Below are positions 44,014 to 52,112 of a stretch of DNA of 64,000 bases, piece by piece. This DNA comes from Ignavibacteria bacterium UBA2360 (GTDB lineage Bacteria > Bacteroidota > Ignavibacteria > Tepidaquicellales > OLB5). Position 1 is the first letter of the stretch, and each line of letters opens with the position of its first letter. The position numbers were made by a program, and so were the translations under genes. The notes below the pieces were generated by a model. The model saw nothing but the letters and a program-made list of their open reading frames with translations, made no database searches and was not told the origin of the DNA. The stretch spans positions 1,081,220 to 1,145,219 of the forward strand of contig DDTQ01000011.1 of the NCBI GenBank assembly GCA_002344125.1, read 5' to 3'.

Positions 44014-46449
44014 CTATGCTTTCTGCTTAGTAAATGTAAGCAGTGCCGCAAAGGCGGCTATATAACAAACGGCTCCTGTCCAATAAGAAGCTGATATACC
44101 GTAATTCATAGCAATTATTATCGAAAGTACCGTCGCAAGTACGCTCATGACCCCGTTTATACCCCACAACCATGGAGTTATTCCTGGAGCTTTTTCACCA
44201 GCCATTTTCATGCCAATGGGGAAGGCCATCCCAAGGAAAAAACCCATTGGGAAGAGTGTCAACACTGAAACTAAAATCCTGATCTCAGTTGAAGATACAC
44301 TGAACATATCAATAACATATGGTGTAACCAATCCGAAGACTATCATAGTTATTAATAGACCCATAAACCTGAATTTACTCTTTGCGGCAGCGCCGGGCTT
44401 ATCAGCCCCGCTGAAATAACTGCCGATGCCGCTGGAAAGAAGCATAGTAAACAGCGCAGCTGCCAGACTGAATGTGGGGTGGCCCAGGAAGATATTGAGT
44501 CTTTGTATCTGCGAAATTTCTATCAGCATGAAGCCCAAACCTAATCCGGTAAAATAAATAAAGAAAGATGATGTTCCCTTCAATTTTATTTTCTTTGCGG
44601 TCAGTTTCAGCGGTACTATTATGCATAAAAGCGATAGAAACGCCATTGTGCCTGCCAGGGTTAAGAGTATAAATATTGCTTTGGCATTGAATCCCATATC
44701 CCACATGTTCCACATTTGTGTATTGGGCAGGTCTGTGAAATTCATGTAGTGGAAAAAGAACGGCTTATCATCAGTGGGTGATGTGATATCAAGCGGGAAG
44801 TTCCGGTTCAATTCATCACGCTTATCCGAAGAAGTTAATTTTGCAAATACCGAATCAGTATTGTTTTCAGGTGAAACAATATCCTCAAATTCAAATGCCT
44901 TACATAGGCTATCTACCATTTTAATATCATTGCCGCTGAAGGGGGAGTTACTGATAAGCAGTGTGCCTGTTCCGCTTCTATCCTGAAGGCGCTCCTGCTG
45001 CTGGCACTTTATCAGCATTACATGGCTGCGTATATCTTTTATACCTGATTCCTGCAGGGCATCGGCGGTAATGTTCATCAGCCTGTAATGTTCAATAGGC
45101 TTGGCGCGGTAAAACCGCGTGACCGTCAGGATTCCGTTGGGTTTCAGTCTGCTTAAGAAAAGCTTCCAGGTTTCTTTGGTATATAGAGCGTTTTCCGTTA
45201 ACACAAATGCACCTGAAGCCGCCGCGGACCAGTTATCAATTACTGATACCTGTATTATATCAAATTTCCGCGCGCTATCCATACGCTGGATATAACTTCT
45301 GGCTTCATCACCCACAAACTCAACATTCGGGTATTTATCCAAATGCCCCGTGAAATCACCGAAGTCGTTATTTATAGCACTTATCATATCCTTGTTAATT
45401 TCTATACCAAGAATTTTCTTCTGCCCGAAAGCAAGCGAGGAGAGCACATCCCTGCCTGCGCCGCTGCCAATTATCATAATATCGCTGTTAGGCCGCAGGT
45501 ACTGCGCCAGATTTGATACATCATATTTCAAATGCGAAAGCTCTGAAGTATCTCCGTTGAAGTGAGAAAGTACGGTTGTGGAGTGCGCGTCAATATTCAG
45601 CATTAACTGCCTTATCTTGCGTGAGCGGTCATACTTGTTGCTCAAGCCCCAGCCGAATGGTGTTTCGTACTTGGTGGAGTCGCCATCAATGCTGACCCTG
45701 CTGAATGAATTCCACTTCTCATACAGCGGTTTTTCTGACCATTCGCCGCGTACCCAGAATAACCTGAGCAGGGGCTCGTGTTTCTGTACTAGTACAGTAT
45801 GAAAAATTGAAAATACAAGTATTACCAGGGCAAATACAGCAATACCTTTACCCATTGAAGATTTGATTTCGGAATTTCTGCTGAAAACATAAGCCGCTGC
45901 TGCTGAGATCAGTGCAGTTATGAAAACTCCTGTCGGTCCCCCGGATACATTAAGGACCACTACAACAAGTATGCAGCCCAGTGATGCCCCGATCAGATCA
46001 GCGGCATAGAGTTTGTTTACCTGGGCCGGGAAGCGTGTCAAAAGAAGCGAAATACATAATCCGCTGAATACGAACGGCACGGAAATTTCAGCATATGTAA
46101 ATGCTGTTACTGCCATTCCCAATAAAGACATTCCGTGAATAAACGGTATAAAAAGGTGTATAAGGAAACTAAGTAATGTTGCTATACTGAAGTAAAGCGC
46201 CTGGCGGGTTAGAATTATATTTATTTTAGCTTGTGGAAATTTATGCGGGAAGATGTAAACTATTATTGCACCTACTGTCATACCGAACATTGCCAGCGAT
46301 ACAGCCATAAACGCAAAATGATAGCCCATGGTAACGCTGAATATTCGTGTTAACAGTATTTCATACATTAAGGTCGAAAGCGCCACAAGAAAGATACCTA
46401 TATATGTATTTCTTGAGACTGATGCAGTATTTTGGGCTGAATTCATCAA
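44014..46449 (-). CDS. Membrane-embedded spermidine synthase-like / class I SAM-binding protein
   Basis: An 811-residue protein with three parts: seven to eight membrane helices (about 15-250, beginning FLVALSTLMYEILLTRIFSV), a class I SAM/decarboxylated-SAM-binding Rossmann domain resembling spermidine synthase (about 290-570, glycine loop IGSGAGRD near 325, acidic end GIEINKD), and a further six or so helices (about 595-805). The family occurs widely in bacteria; the reaction is not established, and the soluble-spermidine-synthase gate loop was not identified. It is convergent with the DUF4340 gene and stands alone. Confidence 0.85.
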   Translation of the reverse strand: MMNSAQNTASVSRNTYIGIFLVALSTLMYEILLTRIFSVTMGYHFAFMAVSLAMFGMTVGAIIVYIFPHKFPQAKINIILTRQALYFSIATLLSFLIHLFIPFIHGMSLLGMAVTAFTYAEISVPFVFSGLCISLLLTRFPAQVNKLYAADLIGASLGCILVVVVLNVSGGPTGVFITALISAAAAYVFSRNSEIKSSMGKGIAVFALVILVFSIFHTVLVQKHEPLLRLFWVRGEWSEKPLYEKWNSFSRVSIDGDSTKYETPFGWGLSNKYDRSRKIRQLMLNIDAHSTTVLSHFNGDTSELSHLKYDVSNLAQYLRPNSDIMIIGSGAGRDVLSSLAFGQKKILGIEINKDMISAINNDFGDFTGHLDKYPNVEFVGDEARSYIQRMDSARKFDIIQVSVIDNWSAAASGAFVLTENALYTKETWKLFLSRLKPNGILTVTRFYRAKPIEHYRLMNITADALQESGIKDIRSHVMLIKCQQQERLQDRSGTGTLLISNSPFSGNDIKMVDSLCKAFEFEDIVSPENNTDSVFAKLTSSDKRDELNRNFPLDITSPTDDKPFFFHYMNFTDLPNTQMWNMWDMGFNAKAIFILLTLAGTMAFLSLLCIIVPLKLTAKKIKLKGTSSFFIYFTGLGLGFMLIEISQIQRLNIFLGHPTFSLAAALFTMLLSSGIGSYFSGADKPGAAAKSKFRFMGLLITMIVFGLVTPYVIDMFSVSSTEIRILVSVLTLFPMGFFLGMAFPIGMKMAGEKAPGITPWLWGINGVMSVLATVLSIIIAMNYGISASYWTGAVCYIAAFAALLTFTKQKA

Positions 46450-46530
46450 TTTTTCGTAGTTTTAAAGCCCAAAATATAACGGAGTTATATCAATTTAAAT
46501 GTAAAAATTTATGAAACCAATGTTTGTGTT

Positions 46531-46563
46531 AAAAATGTGGTGTCAGGAATATACCTGACACCA
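46531..46563 (-). terminator. Terminator of the A-B-A-B-A operon
   Basis: TGGTGTCAGG and CCTGACACCA pair perfectly over ten bases around a 6-base loop; on the minus strand CATTTTTAAC follows. It lies 29 bases after the stop of the last operon gene. Confidence 0.8.
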
Positions 46564-46591
46564 TTCAGGTTGATGAAACAAATCGTAAAAT

Positions 46592-48313
46592 TCATTTTAC
46601 CAACACCATCTTTTTTGTTTGGGTAAATTCATTTGTAATTAGTGTATAAAAATATACACCGCTTGGCAGATTTTCGGCGTTCCAGTTTATTTCATAAATG
46701 CCTGGTTTGAGCTCTCCCTTTACCAGCACGGCTATTTCTTTGCCAAGGACATCGTAAATTTTAAGTAACACACCCCGTCCTGCGGACACCCCTCTCGAGA
46801 GGGGAATCGAAAATCTTATTTTTGTGATGGGGTTAAACGGATTTGGGTAATTCTGTGCCAGCTCAAATTTCTGGGGAATTTCAGTGCTTATCGGTTCAAT
46901 ACCAATGGGTATACAGGTTCTGAAATCGTTGTAATAGTATTTTAAGGCTGAATCTGATAATGATTGCAGCGCGCATACATTCTGTAAATTATTTCCGCCC
47001 TCGCGGGTTATCAGATAGCTAATTACAACAATTTGTGTATCTCCTGAATTCATTGTTATCTGACCCATGTTTGAAATGCATCGTTTATCACCAGGCAGAG
47101 TATCATACCAACCTGTTCTGGAACATGCATTACCTGAATATCTAAAGCTGGTAGGCTGATTAGTGACCCAATTGATCACATTATTTCCGCAGCCATCTTT
47201 TCCTCTCATAAAATTGTAAGCATTAATTGCCTGGTCGGGATCACCAAAACATTCATTAGCTCCACCCAAAAATCCGTTGAATCCTGACATACCTGTCATT
47301 TTATAGCCAATTAATGTATCGTATGGCAGCTTTGCAGTATCAGAATTGCTTCCGGTAAATTTTACCGGCGATTGTAAAAAACGTGTACCTATAGCAGGAG
47401 GGTTAGTGCCATATTGATTGTCAATATTATCCTGATTATATAAAAAGCTCAGGTTTCTTGAACTATCACACCCATAACTATCATCTCCCGCATCACCCAG
47501 ATCATGATCATTCAAATTTGATATCCAGGTGCTATCCCAAACTTGTGAGCTTTTGTTGATAATCTTGTATTTGATGAAATACATATCTCTGAGCGGAAAA
47601 CAATTGAAATTAAAAACCAACTGGTGTATTTCAGCGCCCAAAGGCAGTGTGCCTCCGGGTAAACTTAACTCTGACCTGTGAATTGTATCTTTGCAATCAG
47701 TATAATCCATAAAAACCATAAAAAGCAATTCTTCTGGTCTTGCTGTCATACCATTTCCTATACCGGGTCTGTCACCGTTCCAATCAGGCTGATAGCCGGG
47801 TATTCCGTTGACTTCAACATATGGTGCGCCTTTTTGCACAGGCCAGCTTGCCCAAGAATCATAATTAAATGTATACTGCCTTCCACCCGCATTTTTATAT
47901 CGTGTACCTCCGTTGAATAACGAAGGATCAGTTAACTGGACATAATACCCCCGCCATGAAGGATCAGTGCATACTGATGATGGGGGAACCTGACCTACTA
48001 CGGGAATATTCCCCGGAGAGTAATGAGAATTAAACATAGAAGCAGCAAGTCTAAGTTCGCGTTGGGGACCCACTTTTGCACCAATAAAGAGACCCGAAGC
48101 AAATACTGCGGTCATTCTTGAAGGAGCATTTGCCGGCCAAATGAAACCTGCTTCTCCATTTATAAATGTAAATTTATCATAATTGAAGTAGCCATCGGTT
48201 CTGAATACTGCATTGATATTGTTGCCCTGCATAAAAATGCTTTGAGTGGGTGCAAGTGACTGAGCATTTACGCAATAGCTTACAGTCATTAAAAGTAATA
48301 TTATCTTTTTCAT
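46592..48313 (-). CDS. T9SS-secreted family A protein, third copy (function unknown)
   Basis: A 573-residue secreted protein, last gene of the operon. Signal peptide about 1-17, then a conserved opening (LAPTQSIFMQGNNINAVFRT), AGFIWPANAPSRMTAVFASG, and an Asp/Cys-rich centre with about ten Cys shared by all three copies (SVCTDPSWRGYY, NCFPL, GCDSSRN, CFGDPD, GNACSRTGWYD, NVCALQ, DFRTCIPIG). These suggest disulfides and perhaps calcium sites. The sorting domain (FELAQNYPNPFNPIT to KKMVLVK) carries a type B repeat. I do not recognise an enzyme. The ATG overlaps the stop of the upstream family B gene (ATGA). Confidence 0.85.
   Translation of the reverse strand: MKKIILLLMTVSYCVNAQSLAPTQSIFMQGNNINAVFRTDGYFNYDKFTFINGEAGFIWPANAPSRMTAVFASGLFIGAKVGPQRELRLAASMFNSHYSPGNIPVVGQVPPSSVCTDPSWRGYYVQLTDPSLFNGGTRYKNAGGRQYTFNYDSWASWPVQKGAPYVEVNGIPGYQPDWNGDRPGIGNGMTARPEELLFMVFMDYTDCKDTIHRSELSLPGGTLPLGAEIHQLVFNFNCFPLRDMYFIKYKIINKSSQVWDSTWISNLNDHDLGDAGDDSYGCDSSRNLSFLYNQDNIDNQYGTNPPAIGTRFLQSPVKFTGSNSDTAKLPYDTLIGYKMTGMSGFNGFLGGANECFGDPDQAINAYNFMRGKDGCGNNVINWVTNQPTSFRYSGNACSRTGWYDTLPGDKRCISNMGQITMNSGDTQIVVISYLITREGGNNLQNVCALQSLSDSALKYYYNDFRTCIPIGIEPISTEIPQKFELAQNYPNPFNPITKIRFSIPLSRGVSAGRGVLLKIYDVLGKEIAVLVKGELKPGIYEINWNAENLPSGVYFYTLITNEFTQTKKMVLVK
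46770..46807. repeat. Type B repeat inside a coding sequence, short version
   Basis: Read on the minus strand: ATTCCCCTCT-CGAG-AGGGGTG, tccgca, GGACGGGGTGTG-type. It encodes IPLSRGVSAGRGV, two residues shorter than the copies at 50572 and 54377. Confidence 0.8.
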
Positions 48314-50397
48314 TTTACCACCACCATCTTTTTTGTTTGGGTAAATTCATTTGTAACGAGTGAATAAAAATATACACCGCTTGGCAGATTTTCGGCGTTC
48401 CAGTCAATTTCGTACAAGCCGGGCTTGAGCTCTTCGTTAACCAGTACGGCTGTTTCTTTGCCAAGTATATCGTAAATCTTCAGTGAGACGACCCGCCGGG
48501 TCGTCTCTGCAAAAGCGGGAATACTGAATCGAATTTTCGTAACCGGATTAAACGGGTTTGGATAATTTTGATTTAAATAGAATTGCTTCGGGACTTCGGA
48601 AGATATTTGTGTAACTCCGATTCCGCCTGATATTGTTCTTATTATTCCGCCAAAGTTACCCGCAGCCCAGCCATAGTCTGAATTCAGAAAATATAAAGAT
48701 AAAACCGGGATACCGGTACCCGGTTGAATTACCCAGTTTGTTCCGCTGTTTGTCGTCCTTCTTACAGCGCTCCCATTGCTAGACCAACCGGTTTCAGAAT
48801 TAATAAAATACATACTGAAGTTTAAACCGCTTCCCAGAGATGTAGTGCTCCAGATTTCGCCAAGATCTGTACTTTTATTTAAGTATGTTACATTGTTTAC
48901 ACGACTCAACGCAAAAGTGTTATTACCTGCATATTGAACCTGAACCGCAGGACTGTTAATTACCTGGTACCAGGTGGTTCCGGAATTAGTTGTTTTGAAA
49001 AGTTTCCTGCTGCTGATAAATCCTGTATTATTGTTTAAAAAGTATATATGGTTAATCGTTGTATCCTGAAAACTTGTCTTTATCCAGTTATTTCCACCAT
49101 TTGTAGTTGTCAGGTAAACTCCTTTTACACCCGCAGCCCAGCCGGTCATAGTATTGATAAATTGTATGGTGTTTAAATGTGAAGAATCTCTGTATTGATT
49201 TATCCAGGTTTCCCCGGCGTTCGTTGTTTTGTATATAATTCCCTGGAAAGAACCATTCCCGCCGCAAACATACCCGCTATTATTATCTGTGAATACAACA
49301 GACTTCAGTTTATTAGTCTCATTAAAACCTGTATGTTTCCAGTTTGAACCTCCGTTTGTTGATTTTATGAGCACACCTTTATCACCGCATGCAAAACCTG
49401 TCATTTGGTTTATAAAATACAAAGAATTCAGGTTTTCTTGCGTGATATAATTCCGGATTATCTCATTCCAGCTTGCGCCTGAATTGGTCGAATTCAATAT
49501 CATACTGCTATCAGCGGCGACCCAGATGGTTCCGCCCGGGGTAATAGAAGAACCAAAGACAGAAGGATTTAACCCGTTCGTACTCATACGTGTCCATTCA
49601 ATACCGTTGTTAAATGTAGTAAATACATCATTTGCTTGGCCGAATGCAAAACCCCTGCCCTGTGAATTAAAATTTATGCTTGAAATTAAAGATGAATTTA
49701 CATAAGATAGTATCCAGTTTTGACCATTATTTGAACTTCTGTAAATATTTACACCACCCCCGCTGATAAATACATTTTGTGCGTCTTTGTATATTGAATG
49801 TTTGAAAAAACCCTGGTACGGATCGGTAAACACACTCCATGAAGTTCCTCCATCTGTTGACGAAAGTATTTTCCCCCAATCACCGGCACATATCCCGTTA
49901 TTAATATTATAGAAAGAAATAGTTCTTAAGTTTTCTGATACGCCTGAAATACAGCTAACCCAGTTTGCCCCTCCATTTGTGGTTCTCTTTAGCATTCCGT
50001 CATTGCCGCATACCCATCCGTTAACAGAATTTATAAAACTTAATGATGAAGGTTCAGAAATGGTAGTATCAATTAAATTCCAGTTTATTCCGCCGTTTGA
50101 AGTATAGTTTACTCTTTTGTTACCTAATGCCCAGATAATGTTTTCATTATAAACAAAATAGCAGGTTATAGGGCTAACCTGTCCGGGAATCATGAGCTGG
50201 TTCCAGGTTTGTGAGGAATTGGTGGTTTTCAACAGTCCGGAATTTGTCAAGGTGTAGCCGGTTTGATCATTTAAAAATACTATATCTTTGTAAACAGGAA
50301 AGGGAGGCAGATTACTGGAGTACACTACCTGCCAGCCGCTTTGGGAGAAAACATTGTTGGATATTAGAAATACTAAGAGTATAATTATCTTTTTCAT
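48310..50397 (-). CDS. T9SS-secreted family B protein (Ycf48-type propellers), second copy
   Basis: A 695-residue secreted protein. Signal peptide about 1-19 (IIILLVFLISNNVFSQ). About twelve Ycf48-like blades (GLLKTTNSSQTW, GMLKRTTNGGANW, GVLIKSTNGGSNW, AVRRTTNSGTNW) make up residues about 25-590. The sorting domain (YLNQNYPNPFNPVT to KKMVVVK) carries a 23-base type A palindrome encoding ETTRRVV. Its stop TGA lies inside the ATGA that starts the next family A gene, and its own ATG overlaps the stop of the previous one. The final codons resemble those of family A at DNA level. Confidence 0.9.
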   Translation of the reverse strand: MKKIIILLVFLISNNVFSQSGWQVVYSSNLPPFPVYKDIVFLNDQTGYTLTNSGLLKTTNSSQTWNQLMIPGQVSPITCYFVYNENIIWALGNKRVNYTSNGGINWNLIDTTISEPSSLSFINSVNGWVCGNDGMLKRTTNGGANWVSCISGVSENLRTISFYNINNGICAGDWGKILSSTDGGTSWSVFTDPYQGFFKHSIYKDAQNVFISGGGVNIYRSSNNGQNWILSYVNSSLISSINFNSQGRGFAFGQANDVFTTFNNGIEWTRMSTNGLNPSVFGSSITPGGTIWVAADSSMILNSTNSGASWNEIIRNYITQENLNSLYFINQMTGFACGDKGVLIKSTNGGSNWKHTGFNETNKLKSVVFTDNNSGYVCGGNGSFQGIIYKTTNAGETWINQYRDSSHLNTIQFINTMTGWAAGVKGVYLTTTNGGNNWIKTSFQDTTINHIYFLNNNTGFISSRKLFKTTNSGTTWYQVINSPAVQVQYAGNNTFALSRVNNVTYLNKSTDLGEIWSTTSLGSGLNFSMYFINSETGWSSNGSAVRRTTNSGTNWVIQPGTGIPVLSLYFLNSDYGWAAGNFGGIIRTISGGIGVTQISSEVPKQFYLNQNYPNPFNPVTKIRFSIPAFAETTRRVVSLKIYDILGKETAVLVNEELKPGLYEIDWNAENLPSGVYFYSLVTNEFTQTKKMVVVK
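48485..48507. repeat. Type A palindromic repeat inside a coding sequence
   Basis: Palindrome identical to that at 31716-31738, continuing CTCTGCAAAAGCGGGAAT as in the intergenic copy 7407-7440. In frame: PAFAETTRRVVSLKIYD. Confidence 0.85.
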
Positions 50398-52112
50398 TTT
50401 ACCACCACCATCTTTTTTGTTTGGGTAAATTCATTTGTAATTAGTGTATAAAAATATACGCCGCTTGGCAGATTTTCGGAGTTCCAGTTTATTTCATATA
50501 TGCCGGGTTTAAGTTGTTCGTTAACAAGTACGGCTATTTCTTTGCCGAGGACATCGTAAATCTTAAGTAACACACCCCGTCCGGCTACGCCGTCCACCCC
50601 TCTCGAGAGGGGAATGCTGAATTTTATCTTTGTTACAGGGTTAAACGGATTCGGGTAATTCTGTGCAAGCTCAAATTTCTGGGGAATTTCAGTGCTTATC
50701 GGTTCAATGCCAATTGGTGTACAAGTACGGAAATCATTGAAATAATTTGCTAAGGCGGAATCCGAAAGTTTTTGTAATGCACAGACATTTTGAAGGTTAT
50801 TCCCGCCATCGCGGGTAATCATGAAGCTTGTTATTACAATTTGTGTATCACCTGAATTCATAACAAAGGGACCCGAGCCGATGAAGTTCTTCTTATCACC
50901 CGGTAAGCTGTCATACCACCCTGTTCTTTGGCAGGCATTACCGCTAAACCTGAATTTTGAGGGTTGACCTGTTATCCAGTTTATCATCGGCTGCCCGCAT
51001 TCATTTAAACCAGTCAGATAGTAGTATGCTGAAGTATCTTTATCGGGATCACCGTAACAGCCACTATTTTTAAAGGAATTATGAGTAGTCATTCCAATGT
51101 GTTTATAGCCTGTTAATGTATCGTATGGGAGCTTTGCAGTATCGGTGTTTGATCCGGTAAATCTTAAAGGACTCTGCAACAGCCTTATTCCAACTGCAGG
51201 TGGATTTGTTCCGTATGAATAATCGTTGTTATCATGGTTATACATAAAACCTAAATTCCTTGTTGTATCGCAGCCGCTGGCGTCATCAGCGGCATCACCA
51301 AGATCGGAATCGCTGCAAATGCCTGCAAATGTGCTATCCCAAACCAATGAACTTTTATTTATTATAATGTATTTAACAAAATACATATCACTCAATGGGA
51401 AACAGTTGAAATTGAAGACTATTTGCTGGATCTCAACTCCCAATGGCTTCGAACCGCCCGGCAAACCTGCTTCACTTGTATGAATTGAATCAGTGCAGTT
51501 TGTGTAATCCATATACACCATAAATAGGATTTCTTCGGGCCGGGCGGTCATTCCGTTTCCAATGCCGGGTCTGTCGCCATCCCAGGCGGGCTGGTAACCG
51601 GGTATTCCGTTGACTTCCACATAAGGCGCGCCCTTCTCTACAGGCCAACTTGCCCATGAATCATAATTAAATGTGTATTGACTGCCGCCGGCCATTTTAT
51701 ATCTTGTGCCGCCATTAAATAGCGATGGGTCATTCAAGTGAACATAATATCCCCGCCAGGAAGGATCTGTACAAACTGATGATGGCGGTATCTGCCCAAT
51801 AACAGGAATATTACCGGGGGAATAATGTGTATTATATGTTGATGCAGCAAGCCTTAGTTCACGTTGAGGACCCGCTTTTGCACCGATCCAGATACCAGTA
51901 GCAAAAATGGCGGTCATTCTTTGCGGCGAAGTTACCGGCCATATGAAACCTGCATCGCCATTTGCAAAGGTAATTTTGTCATAGTTAAAGTATCCATCGG
52001 TTCTGAATACCGCATTGATATTGTTGCCCTGCATAAAAATGTTCTGTACCGGAACAAGTGATTGACTATAAACAGTACAGCTAATAGCAATAAATAAAAT
52101 TAAAGTTTTCAT
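50394..52112 (-). CDS. T9SS-secreted family A protein, second copy (function unknown)
   Basis: A 572-residue secreted protein, closely related along its full length to the products at 46592 and 54199. Signal peptide 1-16 (LILFIAISCTVYSQ). Same opening (LVPVQNIFMQGNNINAVFRT), same Cys pattern (SVCTDPSWRGYY, NCTDSIH, NCFPL, GCDTTRN, CYGDPD, GNACQRTGWYD, NVCALQ) and acidic run SDSDLGDAADDASGCD that could bind calcium. The sorting domain (FELAQNYPNPFNPVT to KKMVVVK) has the long type B insert (SRGVDGVAGRGV). It is joined by 4-base overlaps to family B genes on both sides. Confidence 0.85.
   Translation of the reverse strand: MKTLILFIAISCTVYSQSLVPVQNIFMQGNNINAVFRTDGYFNYDKITFANGDAGFIWPVTSPQRMTAIFATGIWIGAKAGPQRELRLAASTYNTHYSPGNIPVIGQIPPSSVCTDPSWRGYYVHLNDPSLFNGGTRYKMAGGSQYTFNYDSWASWPVEKGAPYVEVNGIPGYQPAWDGDRPGIGNGMTARPEEILFMVYMDYTNCTDSIHTSEAGLPGGSKPLGVEIQQIVFNFNCFPLSDMYFVKYIIINKSSLVWDSTFAGICSDSDLGDAADDASGCDTTRNLGFMYNHDNNDYSYGTNPPAVGIRLLQSPLRFTGSNTDTAKLPYDTLTGYKHIGMTTHNSFKNSGCYGDPDKDTSAYYYLTGLNECGQPMINWITGQPSKFRFSGNACQRTGWYDSLPGDKKNFIGSGPFVMNSGDTQIVITSFMITRDGGNNLQNVCALQKLSDSALANYFNDFRTCTPIGIEPISTEIPQKFELAQNYPNPFNPVTKIKFSIPLSRGVDGVAGRGVLLKIYDVLGKEIAVLVNEQLKPGIYEINWNSENLPSGVYFYTLITNEFTQTKKMVVVK
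50572..50615. repeat. Type B repeat inside a coding sequence, full version
   Basis: Minus strand ATTCCCCTCT-CGAG-AGGGGTGG, acggcgtagccgg, ACGGGGTGTG, in frame as IPLSRGVDGVAGRGV. The 44 bases are identical to 54377-54420. Confidence 0.85.
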
